6,342 nucleotides of DNA from JANXSD01 sp043758125 (GTDB lineage: Bacteria > Bacteroidota > Bacteroidia > AKYH767-A > OLB10): assembly GCA_043758125.1 (NCBI GenBank), contig JAYVOC010000064.1:1-6342 (forward strand), in the 5' to 3' direction. Of this stretch, positions 1 to 4,826 are shown piece by piece (position 1 is the stretch's first letter; every line of letters begins with the position of its first letter). A program made the translations under genes and the position numbers. Under the pieces are notes generated by a model, which was not told where the DNA came from, searched no databases, and worked only from the letters and a program-made list of their open reading frames with translations.

Positions 1-83
1 AAAGTAGAATATTTCAATCAAGATTTCGTATCGTGAAATAAATTAAAAGGCATGAATTTTTATTACTTCGCAAGATCGTTTTC
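1..83. repeat. 83-bp terminal direct repeat, left copy
   Basis: These 83 bases are identical to the last 83 bases of the window (6260-6342), as seen by direct comparison. The simplest reading is that the contig is circular, with a unit length of 6,259 bp, and that the overlap was left untrimmed. Alternatives are a linear molecule with terminal repeats, or an assembly loop caused by a repeat present on both sides of the region in a larger replicon. The copy lies inside the non-coding region that separates the two operons. It holds no gene. Confidence 0.97.
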
Positions 84-137
84 AGATTTCGCAAGTTCAT
101 ATAACCCGCAAAAACTAATGAAATTTATTTCGCGAAA
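21..137. repeat. Loosely phased TTCG motifs (iteron-like, tentative)
   Basis: TTCG occurs at 25-28, 67-70, 88-91 and 129-132, at spacings of 42, 21 and 41 bp, close to multiples of 21 bp (two helical turns). Two are part of the exact octamer TTCGCAAG (67-74 and 88-95). The blocks at 21-41 and 84-104 both begin AGATTTCG and end in TAA or ATAA. The last motif lies in the palindrome TTTCGCGAAA. Phased repeats can be iterons or protein-binding arrays, but these are short and degenerate in AT-rich DNA, so chance is a real alternative. Confidence 0.25.
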
Positions 138-154
138 AACAAATTTAAAAACTC

Positions 155-183
155 AAGTGATGCAGAAACAATTCTGCACTTTT
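155..183. terminator. Stem-loop with flanking T/A runs, possible terminator
   Basis: TGCAGAA (161-167) and TTCTGCA (172-178) form a 7-bp perfect stem around an ACAA loop. An alternative pairing extends AAGTG with CACTT across a 3-nt bulge. T-rich sequence follows on the plus strand (180-183 and 194-199). A TTTTT run also follows within a few bases on the minus strand. It lies about 250 nt beyond the stop of the last envelope-operon gene, so if it is a terminator it is a distant one. It could equally be structural DNA. Confidence 0.35.
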
Positions 184-345
184 ACAAAATTCGTTTTTTA
201 TGACTTTATTAAATTGTATTTACCGCATTCACTATTTTCAATCGTAAATCTCATTAGAAAAAACTGCATCGTTTAAATTGCCTCAAATGAAGCCGTATTT
301 TATGTTATTTTGATTTTAATAATAGTTGTTGAACGATGACTTACT

Positions 346-353
346 GTTATGCG
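346..353. repeat. Site A, right boundary (GTTATGCG)
   Basis: GTTATGCG is the exact reverse complement of CGCATAAC at 6193-6200. Across the circular junction the two lie about 420 nt apart and would be the outer arms of an imperfect inverted repeat. The bases around it (TGTTATGCGAATACCC) loosely resemble those at the right end of site B (TGTTGTACATTCGCCC, from 4282). Complementarity inside the arms is weak, so this is a degenerate partner of site B at best. It lies about 80 nt beyond the stop of the envelope operon. Confidence 0.4.
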
Positions 354-430
354 AATACCCGCATCACGCCATGAAACTGATAGGTTATTATCCGCAAGAA
401 AGGCTGAACTTTATTCAATTATTCATAAGT

Positions 431-1276
431 TTAGTTTCCTATTTCTTTCAATGTATCAGATTGTAATTTCCATCCTGTAGATTTATCATATTGATAATTT
501 CTCTCCCTCATATTATTAACTCCGACAATTATTGCGAGGTTTAATGTTTGCTTATTAAAATCAAGTTCGGGGAAATGACCAATGCTATCAGTTAAAAAAA
601 TATCGGAGATATAGTCATGGTTTTCAGTTTGCAAATAAAAACTATAATAGGCTCCGCTATTGTTAAAATTTCTTTTTACTGCAATGTCTTCCAAACCATC
701 AAAATTGAAATCCTGAACTATGAAAAAACCATAATCCCCATCCGCAATTTCTTCATCCTTATTAAATCCTGTTATATAGCTTCTTGCAATGCAATCTAAA
801 GAAGATTCAGTTTTTATGTTAAGTGATTTTAAAACGCTTTTGTTTGACTTGTCAATAATATTCAATTCTAAAAAGGAAATTGTATTGTCTGAGGTGGGCA
901 AAATTTTCAGTTCATAATCAAACAATTTTGAAAGCTGATTAAAATAGCAGGTTTGTTTTTCAGATTCTATAGCAGTTGCTTTCGTGGCTGCCTCTTCTGC
1001 TGCCAATTGTGCTGCGGCAGTTTCAGCAGCTTTCATAAGATCATTTAGAGCTACAATTGAATCTTGTATTTCCCTTTCACGCTTTACATTTTCTAAATGT
1101 TTTTCAATTCCCAAAAAAAATATACATGCAATTACTACCAAGCCTATAACAATGTAAATAATTTTTGAAGGCTTATTTTGCTGATACCCTGATTTTTCTT
1201 CAATAACAATTGCTTCAATGCCTTCTTCAATTCCGTTATATGGAATGGCATCAGTAATTTCTTCATTGTTTTCCAT
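431..1276 (-). CDS. Single-pass membrane protein with Ala-rich coil and DxNxDGxxD loop
   Basis: This is the last gene of the six-gene envelope operon, 281 aa, starting 14 nt after the stop of the zinc-finger gene. Residues 1-38 are acidic and lack a signal peptide. One membrane segment lies at about 39-57. A charged and Ala-rich predicted coil follows at about 60-107, then a globular domain to the end. That domain contains VQDFNFDGLEDIAV (187-200), a DxNxDGxxD loop as in calcium-binding EF-hand-like or FG-GAP-type repeats. It is followed by a YYSFYLQTE strand, an arrangement reminiscent of the XAC2610-type beta proteins of Bacteroidota. The predicted topology is N-terminus inside and C-terminal domain in the periplasm. 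I do not recognise a specific family. A role as the extracytoplasmic ligand- or Ca-binding subunit of the operon's complex is an inference. Confidence 0.85.
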   Translation of the reverse strand: MENNEEITDAIPYNGIEEGIEAIVIEEKSGYQQNKPSKIIYIVIGLVVIACIFFLGIEKHLENVKREREIQDSIVALNDLMKAAETAAAQLAAEEAATKATAIESEKQTCYFNQLSKLFDYELKILPTSDNTISFLELNIIDKSNKSVLKSLNIKTESSLDCIARSYITGFNKDEEIADGDYGFFIVQDFNFDGLEDIAVKRNFNNSGAYYSFYLQTENHDYISDIFLTDSIGHFPELDFNKQTLNLAIIVGVNNMRERNYQYDKSTGWKLQSDTLKEIGN

Positions 1277-1290
1277 TCTAAATGATTTGT

Positions 1291-2049
1291 TTATCTATCA
1301 AAATGTTCGTATGTCCATTGGTTTACTTTTCCCTTTCCCTGACACAATGAACAAGTCGTTTGGCTCATTCCATCTCCCGAAAAGTCTGTTTGGTTTCCTA
1401 ATCCTCCGCAACGTGGACATGGATAAGTATAATCTGAATTGTTGTCAAGAGGTGGAGTAGAATACTCTTTAACATAATGGTCATGCTTATACTTATTAAC
1501 CTTTCCTGTTCCACTACAGGAAGAACACGTTCCATAAGTTCCCGATAATTGATTTATTCGTTTGCCTGTTCCATCACAATGAGGACATGTATATGAATTA
1601 TCTGTTGAGTAAATATCATCCGTTGAAGAATTGCTAGGAGAAGAATAATTCGATTTACTGTTCCAGTCAGTTGAATTGCAGAATTTAAACAAGCAAAAAA
1701 AGAAAACAGCAGCTAAAGAATATTTTACAACTCTGTTGAATTCAATATTTAATTTAGGATGAAATGTAAACTTGCTTGTCTGTAGAATTCTCATTTTTTG
1801 GTGACATTGTGGGCAGGCTATCAAAAAAGATGAATTATTAATTTTTGTGGTGATTTTTAAAATGGTGCTACACTTGGTACATTTTACTTTAGTGTGCTGA
1901 TTGTAAGGTGCTGAATTTTCTTCTTTAGACGGAACGCCTGAATTTGGCTTCACTTGTTCTTTTTCCAATTTAAGTTTTTCTAACTCGAGTTCAAGTTTTA
2001 CTCTCTCAAGTTCGAGGCGCTCCTTTTCAAAATTGTCTTGTTCTGACAT
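1291..2049 (-). CDS. Coiled coil / zinc ribbon / TM / duplicated DnaJ-type zinc-finger protein
   Basis: This 252-aa protein has an unusual domain order. Residues 5-33 are a highly charged Glu/Leu/Lys helix. CTKC (57-60) and CPQC (79-82) form a four-Cys zinc ribbon. A short hydrophobic segment lies at about 109-124, followed by a Ser/Asn-rich linker. Four CxxCxGxG motifs follow: CPHCDGTG (155-162), CSSCSGTG (175-182), CPRCGGLG (211-218) and CSLCQGKG (233-240). These match the cysteine-rich zinc modules of DnaJ (Hsp40), but there is no J domain (no HPD), so it is not a DnaJ. The two pairs are a tandem duplication of about 40 residues, each ending KVN plus an aromatic/His tail. Positive-inside charges suggest that the DnaJ-type part is outside the cytoplasm, which would be atypical; the membrane segment is short, so this is uncertain. 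It may be a scaffold or a binder of unfolded partners. Confidence 0.88.
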   Translation of the reverse strand: MSEQDNFEKERLELERVKLELELEKLKLEKEQVKPNSGVPSKEENSAPYNQHTKVKCTKCSTILKITTKINNSSFLIACPQCHQKMRILQTSKFTFHPKLNIEFNRVVKYSLAAVFFFCLFKFCNSTDWNSKSNYSSPSNSSTDDIYSTDNSYTCPHCDGTGKRINQLSGTYGTCSSCSGTGKVNKYKHDHYVKEYSTPPLDNNSDYTYPCPRCGGLGNQTDFSGDGMSQTTCSLCQGKGKVNQWTYEHFDR

Positions 2050-2068
2050 CGCTTATTACCTTTTGGTT

Positions 2069-2500
2069 TTAAAATTTTGTTAGCAGGTAACTCCACCAAC
2101 ATATATTAAGAACACATACAAGGCCCCACCAAATTGTTAAAAGAGACCTAACCTTATTTTTAAAGAAACAAACATAGCCTAATGCTAAGGATAAAACGAT
2201 ACCAAACACTAAAGCAGACTTACTTCCTCCGTGTATGAACATATAAAAAACAATTAAATATATTACGATAAGACCCAAGAACACTAATAGATTATTGACT
2301 ACAAATGTGGCTCCTTGTTTTAATTGTTGATTGGCATCAGAATTATTTGATGTAACTTTTTGTTGTGTGTTTTGGTTGATGCTTAGTTTTTGTTTTTCAA
2401 TTTCGAGTTTTAATTTTTCGATTTCAAATCGTTGTTTTTCAAGTTCCAATCTTTTACGTTCGTTATCCAATTCGACATTGGAAGTATTTAGATTTTCCAT
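2069..2500 (-). CDS. Membrane protein with N-terminal charged coil and three TM helices
   Basis: This 143-aa protein starts at an ATG 20 nt after the preceding gene's stop. Residues 10-39 form a long Glu/Leu/Lys helix with repeats such as LELEKQRFEIEKLKLE. It closely resembles the N-terminal helix of the next gene's zinc-finger protein (FEKERLELERVKLELE). A polar Gln/Asn linker (40-62) follows, then hydrophobic segments at about 65-90, 95-113 and 117-140, the last rich in Trp. There is no signal peptide and no enzyme motif. The matching helices suggest that the two proteins pair with each other on the cytoplasmic side, which is an inference. No family is recognised. Confidence 0.85.
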   Translation of the reverse strand: MENLNTSNVELDNERKRLELEKQRFEIEKLKLEIEKQKLSINQNTQQKVTSNNSDANQQLKQGATFVVNNLLVFLGLIVIYLIVFYMFIHGGSKSALVFGIVLSLALGYVCFFKNKVRSLLTIWWGLVCVLNICWWSYLLTKF

Positions 2501-2520
2501 AGTTCAGGAGGGGTTTAGAA

Positions 2521-2976
2521 TTATTTTTGATTGCTTGAATGGATTTTATTTAAGGAATCTTGAAACTGTTTAGTCAGCATTTGCTTTTGCTGATTAAGTA
2601 GTTTTGAATCTCGTTGTGATTGCTCTTGTCTTGCGATTTGTGCAGATTGTACTGCAAAAACTGAGTCGGAGTTAGCTTTTAATTGGCTAATGGTTTTAAT
2701 GATTTCATTTTTTTGTTTTTCATATTGCTCAACATTGGTTTTATACCAGCTTGGGTCAAGATTCCACGTAATCGTGTTTGCCATTACAAGCGCATTATCA
2801 AAATCTTTTTTACTTGTTAAGTTGTTTACTTCAGCAATTACGGATTCTACACGTTGGCGTTCTCCTGCTTCTTCTTGTTTCCTTTTTTCAATATCACTTG
2901 AAGATGAATTAAACAACCACGCATAAAGTAATATAATTACACATATTCCTATCAATATTTTAGTTGATTTTTTCAT
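2521..2976 (-). CDS. Single-pass membrane-anchored coiled-coil protein
   Basis: This 151-aa protein begins MKKSTKILIG with a membrane anchor at about 6-22 that has no obvious signal-peptidase site. A Lys/Glu/Gln-rich helical body follows. Residues 40-100 look like a helical hairpin with a WNLDPSWY motif (71-78) in the middle. Residues 108-146 are a Gln-rich predicted coiled coil. The orientation implied by the MKK start is N-terminus inside with the long body in the periplasm. It lies in the operon with about 20-nt gaps on either side. An A-rich leader precedes the ATG, typical of Bacteroidota. No family is recognised. A structural or spacer role in a membrane complex is an inference. Confidence 0.83.
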   Translation of the reverse strand: MKKSTKILIGICVIILLYAWLFNSSSSDIEKRKQEEAGERQRVESVIAEVNNLTSKKDFDNALVMANTITWNLDPSWYKTNVEQYEKQKNEIIKTISQLKANSDSVFAVQSAQIARQEQSQRDSKLLNQQKQMLTKQFQDSLNKIHSSNQK

Positions 2977-2995
2977 AGAATTATTTTATTTTAGC

Positions 2996-3337
2996 TTAGT
3001 ATTTTATTTTTTGCATTATATCAATTAGTCTTTTTGATTCAGAAGCTGTCATTGAACTTTGTCCGGTCTGGAGTTTTGTTGACAATTCAATCATTTCTTT
3101 TGAATTATTTGCAACATCATTCATAATATTCATATCTCCTGATTTAACTCTTTCTTTTAGTTCATTATTTTTTTCAACTAATGATTCGTACTGGTCCAGC
3201 CACTTCGTCCATTCTGTTTTTTTTTCTTCAATAGAAGTAGATGAAGAATTATTTTGTTTACTCGAATTGCTCCCGCAAGCCGAAATCATGATTGCTATAG
3301 AGCAATACATACATAATTTGAGGATTGATTTTTTCAT
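2996..3337 (-). CDS. Small lipoprotein with helical body
   Basis: I place the start at 3337, not at the upstream in-frame ATG at 3385. The shorter form begins MKKSILKLCMYCSIAIMISACGSN, a textbook lipoprotein signal with lipobox I-S-A-C and the lipidated Cys at residue 21 of 113. An A-rich leader precedes this ATG. The mature part is a Ser/Asn-rich linker, then a helical region with W-T-K-W-L-D-Q-Y-E-S-L-V-E-K, a central SGDM, and a C-terminal helix with MTASESKRL. This pattern resembles small Bacteroidota lipoproteins that I associate, tentatively, with DUF6591. The protein is probably anchored in the outer membrane facing the periplasm. No clear surface-export signal follows the Cys. It is the only lipoprotein in the operon, and its function is unknown. 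Confidence 0.85.
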   Translation of the reverse strand: MKKSILKLCMYCSIAIMISACGSNSSKQNNSSSTSIEEKKTEWTKWLDQYESLVEKNNELKERVKSGDMNIMNDVANNSKEMIELSTKLQTGQSSMTASESKRLIDIMQKIKY

Positions 3338-3430
3338 TTTTTTTTGGAGATTATTTATTGAAATAAAGATTTTAATTGGTGGCATGAATTTATTGTAGCT
3401 TAGAATTATTTATTTTTTGACTTTGTTATT

Positions 3431-3886
3431 TTATCTTATCGGATAATATGTACCACTACTATTTCCGTTTTCGGTAAAAGAGCCATCCTTTTTTAATTCA
3501 AAACGCATTGATGTCCATCCGGTAATATCATTGTCAATTTTGATTTTTCTTTTATCTAAATCGCTACTTTTTTCTTCACTCCAATGAACAACTTCTTCAA
3601 TCTTAAAATGTCCTGCACATATTGTTTTAATGCTACCTTTATAAGTTACATAAGCACAACCTTCGTAATTAAATTCTATTTCTCTTCCATTGTCACTAAT
3701 AAATTGTCTTCCTCTAAGATAATTTCTACAATCACTTTCATTAACTACATCCAGATTATAACGCAACGCAAAAATGCCCGTTGATGCGATTCGATATGAA
3801 GAATAGATAAAAAGTGAAATTAATAATAAGTTTATTAGAAGCGAAATACATATTATCGGTAAGTAGAACGAAATAATTTTTTTCAT
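3431..3886 (-). CDS. Single-pass membrane protein with C-terminal beta-rich domain
   Basis: This is the first gene of the envelope operon, 151 aa. It begins MKKIISFYLP, with a strong hydrophobic segment at about 4-28 and no clear cleavage site. The rest is probably extracytoplasmic. It has alternating polar and hydrophobic strands, cysteines at 53, 77 and 90, and a YLRGRQFISDNG motif (56-66). It ends with a strand pair FELKKDGSFTENG...GTYYPI. Such endings occur in small lipocalin-like or beta-sandwich Bacteroidota proteins, but I cannot assign a family. The gap to the lipoprotein start is about 93 nt, the longest in the operon, and I see no clear promoter in it. The promoter proposed at 3971-3978 would give a leader of about 80 nt. 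Confidence 0.82.
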   Translation of the reverse strand: MKKIISFYLPIICISLLINLLLISLFIYSSYRIASTGIFALRYNLDVVNESDCRNYLRGRQFISDNGREIEFNYEGCAYVTYKGSIKTICAGHFKIEEVVHWSEEKSSDLDKRKIKIDNDITGWTSMRFELKKDGSFTENGNSSGTYYPIR

Positions 3887-3970
3887 TTTTTGTTTGTTTT
3901 TAAGTTAATCACCTTTTTAGTAATTGTCTTTTTTATTGTTATAACTTGAACTTACAAAATAAGTATGGGT

Positions 3971-3978
3971 CAAATATA
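3971..3978 (-). promoter_or_regulatory. Candidate -7 box TATATTTG for the envelope operon
   Basis: On the minus strand this reads TATATTTG, matching the Bacteroidota -7 consensus TAnnTTTG. It lies about 85 nt upstream of the first ATG of the envelope operon (3886). No clear TTTG -33 element is visible upstream, so support comes from the -7 box and position only. An inverted pair TCCATTT (3995-4001) / AAATGGA (4028-4034) lies just upstream and could be an operator, but the spacing is long. Confidence 0.45.
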
Positions 3979-4130
3979 AAATAAATAAGGTGTATCCATT
4001 TTGTTTTTATTAATTTAGTTAATAGCCAAATGGAATTGTTTTTCGCGGTGTTCGTTTGCGGATTTTTAGTCGCTGGGTCGCCAACGGGTTTCGTATAACG
4101 AACAGGGCTTGGCGTTGTTGGGGAAATAGA

Positions 4131-4179
4131 ATTCCGTCAGCCTGGAACCGCAGCCCAATATTGTTACTAAAGTTGAAGA
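4131..4179 (+). repeat. Direct repeat copy 1 within site B
   Basis: This 49-nt segment, beginning ATTCCGTCAGCCTGGAAC, aligns with 4201-4248 at about 37 of 49 positions with a single gap. The offset is 70 bp. Both copies lie in the central loop of site B between the paired arms, so the centre of the site seems to have grown by tandem duplication followed by drift. Confidence 0.6.
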
Positions 4180-4200
4180 CAAGAATAAATGCTCAATAGC

Positions 4201-4248
4201 ATTCCGTCCGCTGGAACTGAAGTCGAATAGAATTACAAAAGCTGATGA
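4201..4248 (+). repeat. Direct repeat copy 2 within site B
   Basis: This is the partner of 4131-4179, beginning ATTCCGTCCGCTGGAACT. The shared core is ATTCCGTC-G-CTGGAAC, followed by AATA, TTAC and AAAG blocks in the same order. It is immediately followed by the right arm of the site B stem, from 4261. Confidence 0.6.
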
Positions 4249-4319
4249 TTTATTCGTCAGCCCCAATAACGCCAAACCCCTTGTTGTACATTCGCCCTTT
4301 TGTGTACGCCAAGTTTATA

Positions 4320-4826
4320 CTATTGAAGAATTATTCTATTTTCAACTCTTAAAACATAGCCTGTGTCCACAAAAAATTGGTTCATTCTTCTAGCTTGGCT
4401 TTCTTTAAACTTAGGATGTTCACTATTTGCTATGTATGCTTTCTTTTGATTAAAGTTCTCTGCATCATCTTGAGCCTCAAAATGTCCAATTGTGATTTTT
4501 AATTGCTCTTCAGCAACTTCTACCCAATCGTTCCCTTTGCCACCAATTTCTTTTAGTTCTACAAATACAACCGTGGAATTAAAGGTTAAAACTCCATCAC
4601 ATCTTTTTGACGGTTTGCCGTCTGGCCGATTAATCGGAATACAATGGTCAATTGCCGTAAATGTAACAATATATCTATCATCATTCACCACAACTGCAAT
4701 CCATTTTGCACCATTAGTTTCGTCAATATATGCAGCTTTGTGAGGTGGTGGTGGGTCGTCGCAAAGCCCAAATAGTTTATGATTAGAAGATGTTTGACAC
4801 AAAGCTTCTGAAAAATTTATACTCAT
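4320..4826 (-). CDS. Putative PD-(D/E)XK nuclease partner of the ATPase
   Basis: This 168-aa protein probably cuts DNA or RNA. The central RCDGVL (75-80), followed by VVFVELKE (86-93), gives D77 - 12 residues - E90-x-K92, the catalytic signature of PD-(D/E)XK nucleases with the usual hydrophobic strand before ExK. A helix with AEEQL (105-109, Q108) follows, as in many members of the fold. A conserved-looking TFTAIDHCI (55-63) precedes the active site. There is no signal peptide or membrane segment, so it acts in the cytoplasm. Its ATG overlaps the ATPase stop in an ATGA, implying translational coupling and a fixed stoichiometry. By context it is the likely effector of a two-gene defence-type module. 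I read the catalytic residues from the motif, not from an alignment. A structural, non-catalytic member of the fold is the main alternative. Confidence 0.85.
   Translation of the reverse strand: MSINFSEALCQTSSNHKLFGLCDDPPPPHKAAYIDETNGAKWIAVVVNDDRYIVTFTAIDHCIPINRPDGKPSKRCDGVLTFNSTVVFVELKEIGGKGNDWVEVAEEQLKITIGHFEAQDDAENFNQKKAYIANSEHPKFKESQARRMNQFFVDTGYVLRVENRIILQ

Larger units (their letters stand above)
1..430. other. Non-coding region downstream of the envelope operon
   Basis: This is a gene-free AT-rich stretch. It contains the left terminal repeat (1-83), several TTCG-containing motifs with about 21-bp spacing (25-132), the 10-bp palindrome TTTCGCGAAA (128-137), a hairpin at 155-183, and the GTTATGC half of site A (346-352). 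A 74-codon plus-strand reading frame at 52-276 has no recognisable protein features and begins inside the repeat, so I do not call it. If the molecule is circular, this region joins 6080-6259 and is the most likely place for an origin, but I cannot identify one. Confidence 0.6.
4085..4289. repeat. Site B: long imperfect inverted repeat, attC-like
   Basis: The outer boxes are GTATAAC (4093-4099) and GTTGTAC (4283-4289), complementary except for one G·T-type change. Inside them AGGGCTTGGCGTTGTTGGGG (4104-4123) pairs almost fully with CCCCAATAACGCCAAACCCC plus T (4261-4281), with one extra base and one mismatch in the second arm. The order outer box, short asymmetric spacer, GC-rich inner box, variable centre is that of integron attC sites (R'' RYYYAAC, L'', L', R' GTTRRRY), although the third R-box base is A. 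At about 197 nt it is longer than most attC sites. On the minus strand it begins about 30 nt after the nuclease stop, as attC does after a cassette gene. It may instead be another palindromic repeat or a terminator. Confidence 0.6.
3887..4319. other. Intergenic region between the two operons
   Basis: This gene-free region of 433 bp separates the nuclease stop (4320) from the first envelope gene (start 3886). Its left part is AT-rich and holds the candidate envelope promoter. Its right part, from about 4050, is visibly richer in G and C than anything else in the window and contains site B. A 69-codon minus-strand frame at 4066-4275 lies wholly within the site B repeat and looks repeat-derived, so it is not called. 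Confidence 0.75.

Noticed and set aside
52..276. 74-codon plus-strand open frame
   Set aside because: It begins inside the terminal repeat and contains the hairpin and palindrome. Its translation is rich in Phe, Lys and Tyr, as expected from AT-rich DNA, with no domain or signal, and it is opposite in strand to all credible genes.
350..365. ATGCG-AATACC-CGCAT mini hairpin as terminator of the envelope operon
   Set aside because: The stem is only 5 bp and no T-run follows on the minus strand. It overlaps the site A box, which explains half of it.
1291..2049. Calling this gene dnaJ
   Set aside because: It has four CxxCxGxG motifs but no J domain (no HPD), no G/F region and no C-terminal DnaJ domain. 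It also carries a membrane segment and a separate zinc ribbon.
3338..3385. N-terminal extension of the lipoprotein from the upstream ATG
   Set aside because: The extension would put 16 extra residues before a perfect lipoprotein signal peptide. The internal ATG at 3337 gives the MKK start and correct lipobox position.
3995..4034. TCCATTT/AAATGGA inverted pair as an operator
   Set aside because: The arms are only 7 bp, separated by 26 nt, in AT-rich DNA. It is noted beside the promoter but is not strong enough for its own feature.
4066..4275. 69-codon minus-strand open frame
   Set aside because: It lies entirely within the site B inverted repeat and its inner direct repeats. The codons follow the repeat structure and there is no start context or recognisable protein feature.
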